DNA from: Druceiella hillmani
Lineage: Eukaryota > Arthropoda > Insecta > Lepidoptera > Hepialidae
Direction of reading: 5' to 3'
Assembly: GCA_039881145.1 (NCBI GenBank)
Contig: JAYKKI010000138.1
Coordinates: 1,723,501 to 1,787,500, forward strand
DNA length: 64,000 nucleotides
The notes under the pieces are model-generated. The model saw only the letters and a program-made list of their open reading frames with translations, was not told where the DNA came from and did no database searches. Of this stretch, positions 25,509-36,015 are shown one piece after another. The translations under genes and the position numbers were made by a program. Each line of letters opens with the position of its first letter. Positions within the stretch are counted from its first letter, which is position 1.

Positions 25509-26665
25509 ATAATAATTATAGTGAAATTTTGTGACTTTCTGAGAATATGGAGCCATAAAGAGAATTCTACTCCACCATAGATTTACTTAGTAAAAAATGG
25601 TTTTTATAATAGTTTTTATATAGCGAAAAGCTTTTCATGCATTTCATGTTATACACACAAATTTTTGTCACGAACATAAGAGTAAGGCATTATGCCTTAC
25701 ATTATTTTCGGAAATCTCAAACAATTTAATCAGAATACGTGGAGATACTTACCATACTTATCAATTTAAATTTTATATTGATCTTTCAATACATATATGT
25801 ATCATATTTTCCTTGTATATAATAATTTTCTAACGAATAATTTTAAAGTTATATCGGTATTTTTAAGTAACCAAAATCACGCGCGCAGGTTTTCACACGT
25901 TAGATGTAGATATACAAAACGCGTCAATGTCTGCAAAATGAATGATGCCCATGGGAAATCAGGGCACTTTGAAACTATTTAACTCAAATTCAAATTCAAG
26001 TTTTTATTTTTAAAGGTAACTAAAAAAAGTAAACAGGAACAAAAGTCGTTGTGTTTCCGCACGACTGAAATCGACGACGAAATCCTATAGTAAAATTTAC
26101 GACTCCGAAATCGTCATAATTGTAAAATTTACTTGAAACCGAATCTTTTTGAAACGTTGAAGAGTTTAACAATAAGAATAATAACATAATATAATGGTTA
26201 CTTTGATAAATCATATATTTTAAGGCGATTTATCTACTTAATTCTCCAATTTCCATTACGCTTTGTTCATAAAATTCAAAATTGAGTGCAGTAAAATTTT
26301 ATTTAATTTTTATTATTACGTAGCAAAATGAGTTTGTAATTATTCACGACATATTCCTTATAAAACAACTTTTATGGTGCAAATTTTCTGTAAATGTTGT
26401 TAAGGCTACTACAGGATGATATTACTATATGACATTAAACTATAAACGTAAGCGTGACAAACTATTTTGTGGCAATGAAACAGAATGCTAACATGATATG
26501 AATGAAGTGTTTCGTCACAATACGCCACAGTAGAAGATATTAGAGAGAGATGGGTATCTTTCTTCACTAAAATTGGATATAATGTTATTGTTGATTAAAT
26601 AAATTATCCACAATTCAATGAAACTACGTGATGTAGTATTATTTCTACTTTCTTTAATTTCTTTA

Positions 26666-26706
26666 CCACGACCTAGGTTTCATTGTATTACAACATCTTC
26701 AGGCGG
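26666..26706 (-). ncRNA. Hammerhead ribozyme, type I minimal (Penelope 3' end)
   Basis: All core parts are seen in order on the minus strand. Stem I is CCGC/GUGG with one G-U pair. Then come core CUGAAGA, one extra U, stem II GUUGU-AAU-ACAAU, core GAA, a very short stem III in ACCUAGGU, and cleavage base C. The cut is predicted between 26670 and 26669. The core fits the CUGANGA...GAA...UH consensus. An unpaired base before stem II is known from the chrysanthemum chlorotic mottle viroid hammerhead. A tiny stem III is typical of hammerheads reported in Penelope-like elements. Activity is inferred, not shown. Confidence 0.75.
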
Positions 26707-27196
26707 GATATTAGCATAGATTAACTCTTAGAAACAACCAACAGCATTTATATGTTTCAAACACAATAGCGGAAGCCTGGTTTGTGCGGATTTTTCCATT
26801 GCTTATGTTAATGAGTTTATTGCAGGGGCGCAGTGTAGGTTTTATTATATTACCGATAGTTATACAATATACCAGTATTTTAGTGAGGGTAATAAATTAA
26901 ATTGTTGTTATTATGCTAGATTATACAATGCAAATTTTACGGTGTATGCAATAAAATTAACTGGAAGTTATTATCGGTAATATATTTGTACAAAAGCAAG
27001 GGTATTTGAAAGTAAGGACAAGTTAATACACTAATTCTACATATCTCCCGTTTTGTGTATTCATATATTTATTTATTTATTTCTTTTAATTTTTTGTTTT
27101 TATTATATATACTTATATTTATGTGTATTAGTGCTGAAACAATTTCCAGGGTACTGTAGTATCAATGTTGTATATTTATATTATATCTAGAAGATA

Positions 27197-27952
27197 TTAA
27201 GAATGGGTGATGATATTATATTTAACAACTAAATATAATATATTAACATTTAATATATTAACGCTTGTATCTTTTTTATGTCTGTTTATTTCTAATGTTT
27301 CTAGGATATTAAGTTTATTACCTTTTGTATTTATTTGTAATATATAGGGGGCATTATCAGTATGGGGGTGATGGTTATTTTCAATGAGATGTTTAGCAAA
27401 GTGAGATGTGTCTGGTTTATTATTTCGCCAGCTGGCAATGTGTTCTTTATATCTTGTATTAAAATCTTTTCCTGTTTGACCTATGTATACACTATTACAG
27501 TCGTTACATTTAAGTTTATAGATACAACTTTTTTGTTTATCTATTTTTTCTTTATTATTAATAAGGGTTTCACCTAAGTTATTTAAAGTACTATACGTAC
27601 ATGTTATATTATTTAAATTTTTATTATTAGTTAAGAGTTTTCCTAATTTGAGTGATACATTACCTATATATGGGATAGATTTATAGTAAATATTATTATT
27701 ATTTGGTAGTACTGGATATATTTATTGTATTAGTATTTTTCTTAGTTTATTACGGTACAGTTTTGTGACAATTGATGGGTCATAATTATTATTTATTGCG
27801 ATTTGTTTTATAGTTTTTATTTCTTTACGTAGATTGGGTTTTTCTAGAGGGATGGTTAAATCTCTGTGAATCATGGAGTGAAAAACTGCTAACTTATGGG
27901 ACGAAGGGTGCTGAGAATGACCATTAATTATGGAGTCTGCAAATGTGTCTGT
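27197..27952 (-). pseudogene. Penelope-like RT thumb plus GIY-YIG endonuclease
   Basis: 251 sense-frame codons run from 27952 to TAA at 27199-27197, interrupted by one TAA at 27724-27722 that probably replaced a sense codon. The N-terminal part reads HPSSHKLAVFHSMIHR, which I recognise as the conserved RT thumb text of Penelope-like elements. About 70 codons after the internal stop comes YKLKCNDCNSVYIGQTGK with a nearby RYKEH. This is the GIY-YIG nuclease core (here VYIG) with its CxxC-type Cys pair and following Arg. Later SHFAKHLIENNH also fits this endonuclease, which nicks target DNA for insertion. The frame is otherwise clean, so the copy is fairly young. The 5' end is missing. Confidence 0.85.
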
Positions 27953-29889
27953 TCATCCATGCCACAACTTTACGTTCTCTGTAATGTTAGATCCATGTTC
28001 ATAAAATTTGGCAAGAAGATACTTCATATAGTGTTCTCATTCGTCATTATATTTTAATTTTTTAATCGTTTCCACCATCCAGCACCATTTCCAAAACGTG
28101 AGAAAAAAAAATACAATTTGAAGACAATCCTGTCTTAATTTTTCAACTATGGATTTCCGTTAAATTGCGTCAAAAATTTTAAGATATATAGACATTTGCA
28201 GAACTATGCTTTATGAGTGTTCAGACAAACCATTCTCCAATATTTCTTGTATAGATATACATGTTTGAAGATAAATTTGTGTTTTCAAAAAAATTCGATA
28301 TTTCCGCCTTAAAATGGCAAAGAGAAAATATGAAGGAAAATATTTAAATATACTTTCCGTTTATGTGTTTCTTTATTACGTGAAGACAACTAAAAAGAAT
28401 ATTGATTAAACTATTACATTATTATACTATGTCATAACGGCGTACACACAAAGACCATAAAATAAACAAAGCAATACTCACAAACTAAACTTATGTGTTT
28501 GGGTATAGAATGCGGTGCAATTATTTTTCCCAGACTCGGTTTGACCTGTAAGCCGTATATGTTTTTCGAGTCTAGAAATATGGTTTTCTACTATCATTAA
28601 CCTTTAAATTTCTTTCCGGTTTGGCATATAGGTAATTTTATAAAATATGTTTCATGGATTTAGTAAAAAGGTTTATATCTAAGTGTGCCATAGAAAATGC
28701 AAAAATTATCCATCATGCACTTAACCTCGGGTTTCAGGAAAGTATAATGCATTACTTAAAAACTAAACAAATTTTAACAAAAATAAATAGGAAAATTCTT
28801 TATTTGTTTCCACTGTGATTCCTGCATCAAAAATGCGTAGTCCATATAAACACTTCAATTATTTGAAAAACATATACTTAAAAAAAATTAACTTCACTCG
28901 CACCTTAACTCTCGGCTTTCATCCTATTTCTTTCATAATTGGTATTTTTCATTTTCCTTCTGTCATGACAAATAAGCTCTTATTTCATTTTTTGTTATTA
29001 CAAATACTTTCTTTTAGCACCGTCTTTATTTATTCAAAGCATCGGAGCAGTATCCAATTATTTAATTCCTAAATGGACTAAAATATGAACCTAAATTTTA
29101 CATATGTCATGCATGATAACTCACAGCCAAAAATGAGAGAATTTAAAATTTTATACTGTATAATTTTATTTCGTGTCTATTTATGAACTTCATTTTCACT
29201 CTTACGGTAACTACAGTAGTTTGCAGTTTATACCAGAACTGTTCAAATTCGTTCATTACCGTTGATTAAAAAAAAAACTGCTCGCTTATTAAGGAGTCCG
29301 TATTGTACATAAAGATTTATAATTTAAAACCTAATAGACTAATATTTTCAAGCTCATAAAATATATATAAACACATTTTAAATAAAATAAACATTTTTAT
29401 TAGCAAGCATTATGATTTTCAGTAATATATCATATATCTAGTACTTAAAATATTTCATATATTTCACATTAAGCGGTAGGTACAAGAGCGCAAACACTTA
29501 AGTTAAAATTAAGTAAATTATTATAATTATATAAAAAAAAAGAATAAAGCAAGTTAATATTTAAAAGTCTCTAAAATGATTGAAATTTACTCTAGATTAC
29601 TTTTCACTAAGTTATTACATAACGTATAAAGGAACAGAATAACAAATGGTTGCAACCACCGTCATAGTCTGTCATAGACCTCAGGTATTAGGCTTCTCAG
29701 AAATCCAGACGGGGATGAACTCAGCTGATGACAGTACGCCAGTTAATACAGTCGAAATTAAATAAAATATCTCCAGAGTCCATTTCAGGTCCTGACCATA
29801 TTTATTTGGGACCTCGCTGCAATAATTTCCTTACAAACAAAATCGTTATCACCAAAGATCCGTTACTACACCTAATACAACAGATTTTA
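27953..29889. other. AT-rich non-coding stretch
   Basis: No gene recognised beyond the truncation point of the Penelope-like element. The plus frame 28815-29072 is hydrophobic and AT-driven and looks spurious. Confidence 0.55.
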
Positions 29890-30256
29890 GAATTTTTGTC
29901 TGTTCATATGTTTGTCTGTGCGCACTTTCATTACACAAGAATGTCAGCAACGGCTAAATAGATTTGGATTCGGTTTTCAGTGGTGGTATTGAGATTAGCT
30001 TGGGACAACATTTAGGCTTAGTTTCTTTTCAGTCGGTTCACAACTAAAAAAAGACACGTCAGTATTAACATACCTTCGCTGTGCACGATAATATCAGAAC
30101 TGGCACACCCGGTTTAGCAGCCAACGTCATATATTAGGGTTTTAGTAAAGTTTATGCTCATAGAGTTCCGAGAGGAAAAAAAGAGACACAAACAAATTTC
30201 TAGTAATTTTTCTGACTCTAATTTCCACGCGAACGAAGTCGCGGGCACAGCTAATT
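29890..30256 (+). mobile_element. LINE/SINE 3'-end remnant with GTCGCGGGC tail
   Basis: The stretch ends in TCCACGCGAACGAAGTCGCG GGCACAGCTAAT (30224-30256). This is close to a tail of the type ACGCGGACGAAGTCGCGGGC that I recall from insect LINEs. About 300 bp upstream, AGCAACGGCTAAATAGATTT GGATTCGGTTTTCA and GATTAGCTTGGGACAACATT also fit the 3' region of such repeats. It is decayed and the left boundary is uncertain. Confidence 0.55.
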
Positions 30257-30439
30257 TATAATAAAAACGTTAAAGGCAGGAGTTCCTACAGCAGATATTT
30301 TTTTGTCAGTTTCGAAGCTAAGAATATATTTCTACAGTATTAATCGTATTAATCATAATATCATAAATGTGTAATTTTTAACGAATGTGCGAATAGATGC
30401 TTGTTATACTCTGACTACCTGACGTCCTATACAATATTT

Positions 30440-30549
30440 CTAATTTATATTACAGGCTACTTTTTATCCTGAAACCTGAAGTGTTTTCTAAGAGAAAAAA
30501 AATATTAATGGGTATTCCACGCGGACAAAGTCGCGGGCCGAAACTTGTA
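30440..30549 (+). mobile_element. Second LINE/SINE tail, same type
   Basis: ACAGGCTACTTTTTATCCTG (about 30455) is followed by ATTCCACGCGGACAAAGTCG CGGGCCGAAACTTGTA (30514-30549). The tail agrees with the one at 30224-30256 and lies in the same orientation about 290 bp away, so two related 3' ends sit nearly in tandem. Confidence 0.6.
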
Positions 30550-32217
30550 AATTTTATATTTCAAAGCTGAACACATAACAGCATGAAGCCATGAAAAGAT
30601 ATAAAAGAAATCTGCTTTACTAATAACATTTTCGTATCCATCGAAAATCTATAAATATATAATTATGAACCCATCGCTTCTGACTAAACTAATCAAAAGT
30701 ATTAATAATACTCCGCCGAACCTGACGTAAAAGCATTCGAATTGCTCTCACCGTAACTCACTTCCTGCTTGCTTCCTTTCAAAGCTTTCAATACGTTTTC
30801 ATAACGGGTTTAAAGTTCGATATCTTGCGCACATATTGCCTCCGATAGGTGTATCTCATGTATATTCAAACACTGTATTAGTCTCTATGTATGGATAAAT
30901 TGTTTTTCCGCTGAAGAAGCCTTAAGGTTTAGAACAGAATTTATCTTAAGTTCGTTTATATAAGGGAGCGAATATTCAATTTGAAACGAGCTGCAAACCT
31001 TAAGTAGAGCTATTGTTACCGAAGAAATACCTTAAGGGTAAATATAAAAAATTTCTGGACTTTTCAGTTAACGTGCTATCAATTGTTGCTAATCTAATAA
31101 AACTTTTTAAAAATTATTTAAACAACAATAACCTGGAAGGAGATTTATTGGAATGTTTTATAATTCTCATAATGTAAACGATTTTAAATTGAAATAATTT
31201 AAAAATTATAGAATCATCAATTACAATTCAATTTAATGAAAAATCCAAAGAAACTAGTATAAAGTACAGTACAGTATATCAATGAACAACGCACTGTAGG
31301 TACCATTGAAAGATTTAGAAAAATATATGTGAAGGATATATTTAAGTACTTTTAAATTGTTTTTTAAAGTAACTAATAGAAAAAAACCCTTGCTACATAT
31401 ATTTTAAAAAATTCTACTCAACAATAAAATATTCTCCACCTCTTTCCACGAAATCTTCCGCATAGCTTAAGCAGAAACAAATTTAACTGATATATGCAAT
31501 TTTAGGCTATATTTTATCTATTTTCACATTCTTAATAAAAAATTATAATATTTTTGTTTATGATATTTCGATATCCCTTCTTCCCTTTTAGCATTGTCTT
31601 TAACAAAACTGCAATTTCTATTATTACCTGGAGCTTTTACATGTTGTGTTCTAAATTTTAAAGGTTAAAGTATGAATATAAGTAAAAGTGCAAGTTAATC
31701 ATGAAAAAAATTTCCAAAAAGATCGACCGAGGAGAGCGAAACTAGAGCAGAATGAAAATACGATAGAAGTAAAATTATATCAATTCGGTTCTATTCAAAA
31801 TCATTCAAAATTTTAACAAACAATATTTAACGTGACCGTGAAGTAAAGCAAAATATTTAAAAATATTTTAAACTTAATTTATTAAAATTGCGAGACCCTA
31901 CAATTTTACTTCCAAAACTGAAATGTGATTTTTAAACTAGATTTCTTTTTCCTCATTTCTTTCAAGCTATGATAATAACTGACGCAAATAACTGACTAAT
32001 TAAAGAACACACACGAGCGATTAAAGAACACACAAAGGAACCACAAAGCTCAGATTTTATTTAAAATGAGAAAATATAATTAATATCCAATGCTTGACGT
32101 CTGAAAAAAAACCGAATATTTAAAAAAAGGCTAAAAGTTATTTATGATGGATTAAATAATCACTTAGTTGAGCAAACATGTCAAAGAAATGACCATCTCG
32201 ATACTTTAATAAAACTA
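30550..32217. other. AT-rich non-coding stretch
   Basis: No gene seen. ATTAAAGAACACAC occurs twice at about 31998 and 32020. Confidence 0.6.
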
Positions 32218-32439
32218 AATAATTAAATGAAACTACGTGATGTAGTATTATTTCTACTTTCTTTAATTTCTTTATCACGACCTAGGTTTCGTTGTAATAC
32301 AACATCTTCAGGTGGGATATTCGTTGTAGTACAACATCTTCAGGTGGGATTGAGAGAGTAGAAATAATACTACATCACGTAGTTTCATTTAATTGTGAAT
32401 AATGAATTTCTACAAAATTAATGCCAAATATATTCAATA
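32218..32439. mobile_element. Foldback family, copy D (one full hammerhead, one partial)
   Basis: The left arm starts at AATTAAATGAAACTACGTG and carries a hammerhead on the minus strand (32275-32315). Next to it, 32320-32350 is a second hammerhead-like piece in the same orientation (TCGTTGTAGTACAACATCTT CAGGTGGGA). It keeps stem II and both core strands but lacks stem III and the cleavage site. The right arm (from 32357) mirrors the left arm without a hammerhead and ends at the shared CCAAATATATTCAATA (32439). Confidence 0.85.
32275..32315 (-). ncRNA. Hammerhead ribozyme motif, copy D (complete core)
   Basis: The minus strand keeps CUGAAGA, the perfect stem II GUUGU-AUU-ACAAC, GAA, ACCUAGGU and cleavage base C. 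The only defect is the outermost stem I pair (C opposite A). The predicted cut lies between 32279 and 32278. Compared with 26666-26706, stem II has a C where that copy has U, so the closing pair changes from G-U to G-C and pairing is kept. Confidence 0.75.
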
Positions 32440-33140
32440 TATCAAAAATAAATAAGTTACTGAATCTTTGAAGATACGTGGATCAATGAATATAATTCAA
32501 CTGAAAAGCACAGATTTTCACGCGTCTCTGTTTATAATTCATTATTTCATGCTTTACATGATTCAATACCTAATTATTTTTATTTTATTTTAATGTAATG
32601 CAATTTTTATTATTAATTGAATGATTTTTTAGTTAGAACTTTATTTAATTTTATTTAAATTGCAGCCATGTATTTATATTCTGATTTCCTTACGTTTATT
32701 TTTTCGAATTCAAAATTCGATTTAAAATCGTACTTTATTGAATAATATTCTCTAAGAAATATGATTAAAAATTCATAGGTTTTAAATATTTCATTAAGTC
32801 AACGTTTTAAGTAATATTTCCTTTTTTTATTTAATTTAAAAAGTATTTCTTTTTATTTTAAATTGTTTAATGTACATATAAGACTAAGAACGAATATGTA
32901 ATATGCCAATTTTGCAACAAATTATGAATAATAAATTATCAGTTTCGTCTGTTTCAAATAATTTAATTTCTCTTTGTTAATTACGGATATCCATCTGCAA
33001 TCAGCATTGTTTTTTCAATTGTAATCAGAAATTGGATAAAATATAAGATCAGTCCGTCTGTGCATATTTATGTGTATGTGTGTGTTTGCAATATTTTCCT
33101 CAATGGATTAGTTTTTGTTAGTGCGAGAAAAATCGCGTAA
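32440..33140. other. AT-rich non-coding stretch
   Basis: No feature recognised. Confidence 0.6.
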
Positions 33141-33426
33141 AATGTATAAAATGTTTAAGTGAACATGTAAGCATATGCTGAGTTAATTAATAAAACCATC
33201 TGCTTCTTTTAGAAACAACTCTAACTCTAATAACTATAGTAAAAGTTAATACAACTTTTATAACTTGAGATCGCTATACATGAAAACACTATTTTGCAAT
33301 TCTCCACTTGAGTGCTAGAATTATTCATCCATAAATGCAAGAAACTGTAAAATAATAAAAGAAGCAGATGTTTTTGTTAATTAATTCAACATATGCATAC
33401 ATGTTCACTTAAAAATATTATACATT
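33141..33426. mobile_element. MITE-like element with about 71-bp TIRs
   Basis: The left arm 33141-33211 (AATGTATAAAATGTTTAAGT ... CATCTGCTTCTTTTA) matches the complement of the right arm 33356-33426 at roughly nine of ten positions by eye. Between them are 144 bp of AT-rich sequence without coding capacity. TA dinucleotides near both ends would suit a Tc1/mariner-type TA target, but the exact ends are uncertain. The arms look like no other sequence in this window. Confidence 0.8.
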
Positions 33427-33929
33427 ATAAAAATAAATAATATTGTAAAATTATACAGGACGTAGAAAGAATTTCTTCTTTAAAATGATGTATAAATTGC
33501 ATGTTGAAAGTACGGTTGAAGTGAGTATATCTATTTGAAAATGCATTGCTTTTAAAGCATTCTAACATTTCGAAAGTATGTCATCAAATTTTACTTCGGA
33601 TAAATCGAATCTATATGTACAATGCCGCGACCTTATAAAATGATATTATGTAACGAGACAACTGATATCGTATATTATGTTCGCCAAGAATGTTTCATCA
33701 ACATACGAATATGTGGTCATTTATATGTCAACGTATTCGCGTCCAGTTTATTAGAAATATATTCATTATGATTTCTCGCATATGACATACTTGCGTAATG
33801 AGAATATCTCACGCATATTTCCGTGACGTGAATATCTCATACACAATTAATGTTCAGCTTCGAGTGGGGACACATATGGGTGCTGAGAATAACTTGGAAT
33901 TATTCTTTATGGATGGAAAGGTTCAGGAA
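33427..33929. other. Non-coding stretch with a short local repeat
   Basis: GAATATCTCA followed by C or T and AC occurs at about 33801 and 33831. The plus frame 33798-34154 runs into the duplicated segment and matches nothing I recognise. Confidence 0.45.
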
Positions 33930-34320
33930 GCTGAGATACACGATTTAGAGTTGAGACAGATGATCGGATGGACAGATGATGAACAAATAGTGAACGACTA
34001 CGGAGTGTGTAATTTCATCAATACTATTTATTGTAAGTGGCTAGAGATAACATCTGTTTATTATGAGTGGCTAGAGAAAACATCGATAGCGATAATTCAA
34101 GCATTTGCGATAGCGTTAAATCAAGATTTTCTATCGATGCTTTTTAAACTCTAATGGTGCATCTCAGTGAACTGAGATACACGATTAGAGTTCAAAAAGC
34201 TTCGACAGACAATCGGATGGACAAACAATGATGAGCAAACCATAATGGACAAAAGAGTAGGTAATTCCATTTATATTGCTTATTATGAGTAGCTAGAGAT
34301 AACATGAAGTTGTAAATAGT
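33930..34320. repeat. Local direct duplication, about 130-bp units
   Basis: CTGAGATACACGATTTAGAG ... CGGATGGACA ... TTATTGTAAGTGGCTAGAGA TAACAT (33930-34053) recurs in diverged form at 34171-34305 (CTGAGATACACGATTAGAG, CGGATGGACA, TTATGAGTAGCTAGAGATAA). A third partial piece, TTATTATGAGTGGCTAGAGA, lies at about 34057. This is an old segmental duplication. Confidence 0.75.
34125..34214. repeat. Foldback with 44-bp arms and 2-nt loop
   Basis: The arm 34125-34168 pairs with 34171-34214 around GA. The innermost 22 bp match at 20 positions (CTCTAAT...ATCTCAGT), and the outer half is more diverged. The right arm is also the start of the second duplicated unit, so the foldback joins an inverted copy to the direct repeat. 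Confidence 0.8.
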
Positions 34321-34587
34321 TTCTCTCGATCTTTGAAATGATTAATTAAAATTATGATATATTTTTATAATATATTAATAATATATTTTTTGAATGACCA
34401 AAAACTTTGAAAAATAAAAAAAAATGCGGTAGAAAAAATTCAGTCTCAAAAATTGGTAAACTAATTATCGAAGAACGCGTATAAGTTAGGTTTGCAAAAT
34501 ATGAATCTTTCAAAATTATATGATTTTTGATAGCATATTTTTAGAATTCTCTTCTCCGTTGTTTCGATCTTGACAGAGCGTTCTTGG

Positions 34588-34803
34588 TCAACATATAGTA
34601 CTATTATGGATGGCCGCCGTTACTCGCCTCACGATGCCTGTCCATCTCTCCTTATTTGTCGTCGCTCTGTTGCACTCATACAGGACACCGCCTGCAGAGC
34701 TGATCTGGTCCGCCCACCGCATTGACGGCCACCTACATGGTTTAGTGCCTTCTACTCTTCCCTGCACAAGAATGCGCTTTATGGGGTTACTATCTCCAGG
34801 CAT
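34588..34803 (-). pseudogene. LINE reverse-transcriptase C-terminal tail fragment
   Basis: A 71-codon minus-strand frame contains CRWPSMRWADQI, then about 20 residues later NKERWTGIVRRVT, and ends at a stop. This 'R-x-RW-x-DQI ... W...V' pattern is what I know from the C-terminal tails of insect endonuclease/reverse-transcriptase LINE proteins. The frame starts just after an upstream in-frame stop, and the rest of the element is absent, so it is a 5'-truncated copy. It is clearly richer in G and C than its surroundings. The overlapping plus frame is its shadow. Confidence 0.7.
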
Positions 34804-35946
34804 GACTTAGAATGGTTTTACAATTATATACATCAAAAGGAAAAACAAAAATTATACAAGATCGCTAAGGTTTTCGTTTGTCCGTCTGTTACTACTGTTT
34901 TTACTCAACAGCGAAATTTTTTTTAAATTTCCCGTGGTAATGAAGCACATTAACACGCACACTACCATAACTAACACTCAAAACTATTTGCATGAAAATT
35001 TTAGGGGAACAAATTAAGTAATCGAAAAATAAGGAGTTCAGGTTAAAATTATCATGTGGATATAGTGTGAAATGGTTACTTATAAAGGTCTCAAAACTAT
35101 TTTAGGCCTAAAATAGTAAAACAATTTGTTACAAATAATATAATTTGGAAAATAATAATATTTAGAAGACCACCCAATTTTTGCAAGAAAAATGAAATAA
35201 TTAACTCAGATGTCATAGTTTTTGAGATATTCATGACATTTTCATGACATTCGTGTTGGGTACTCGTACCCTCGATGCACGAGACATATTCGCGTTTGGA
35301 TGATTTTTTTATGGTGGACTTCGTATATATAGCATTTAATGATTCATTTTATCTTCGCATATAGATATTTAGACCGTAATTTTGGTAGCTTTTAATGCCT
35401 ATACAATTTTAAAATAAAATCCTCCAAAAGTTTTAAGCCTTCTGTAACTGTTTCTGTTAACTGTATATAAATTGGAGGTGATTTTTTTTGTATACAAGTC
35501 TTATAAAAATGTTGAGGGTCTGCTACGAACATTTTTTTCGATACATTAAATTACTATTTTTAATATCTGATAAACATCCAAAATATATATAAAGAAATTA
35601 AAAGAAAAATTATCACAGCTAATTCGGATATACTAGTTTACAAGTAATAGTCGACCAAGTTACTATCCCATGTGAGGTTGCTAAAAAGTTCATAGAAACT
35701 CCATATAACGAACTGCAAAACTACGTCTCAAATTGTTTATTTATTATGTATGTTAAAAATACACTAGAATGAATGAATACATCATTCACATAATTACATA
35801 GTGACAAACTATATTATGGAAATAAGTACCACTTTTTTCGCCTATCTAAGGTACAGTAGGTAATATATTTACGCAATTAAAATTCATAATTTATTTAAAA
35901 TTATTGATTAATATTTCTGAGGTGTACAGAAATATTACTCAGCCTT

Positions 35947-35950
<4 letters not shown>
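34804..35950. other. AT-rich non-coding stretch
   Basis: No gene recognised. Confidence 0.6.

Positions 35951-36015
<65 letters not shown>
35951..36015. repeat. (TA)n microsatellite
   Basis: About 65 bp of near-pure TA. The downstream frame ending at 36152 has a hydrophobic Leu/Phe-rich run after the repeat, but it is open mainly because of the repeat. Confidence 0.95.

Larger units (their letters stand above)
24046..26603. other. AT-rich non-coding stretch
   Basis: No gene recognised. A TA tract (24549-24614) and a hairpin (25459-25508) are listed separately. ATAAGCTATCCTC is repeated at about 25162 and 25208. Confidence 0.6.
26604..27952 (-). mobile_element. Penelope-like retroelement, 5'-truncated, copy C terminus
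   Basis: On the minus strand a reverse transcriptase thumb and GIY-YIG endonuclease frame (27952-27197) is followed by a 3' untranslated region of about 480 bp. It ends in the shared hammerhead-bearing terminus (26717-26604). Recognisable coding homology starts at TDTFAD (27952), so most of the reverse transcriptase is missing; 5' truncation is usual for such elements. The terminus diverges from the other family members after about 26604. Confidence 0.8.

Noticed and set aside
27362..27577. Plus-strand 71-codon open frame
   Set aside because: It is the shadow of the GIY-YIG frame on the minus strand.
29724..29735. CTGATGA text as a further hammerhead core
   Set aside because: No GAA core or pairing stems follow at suitable distance.
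34610..34810. Plus-strand 66-codon open frame
   Set aside because: It is the shadow of the LINE RT tail on the minus strand.
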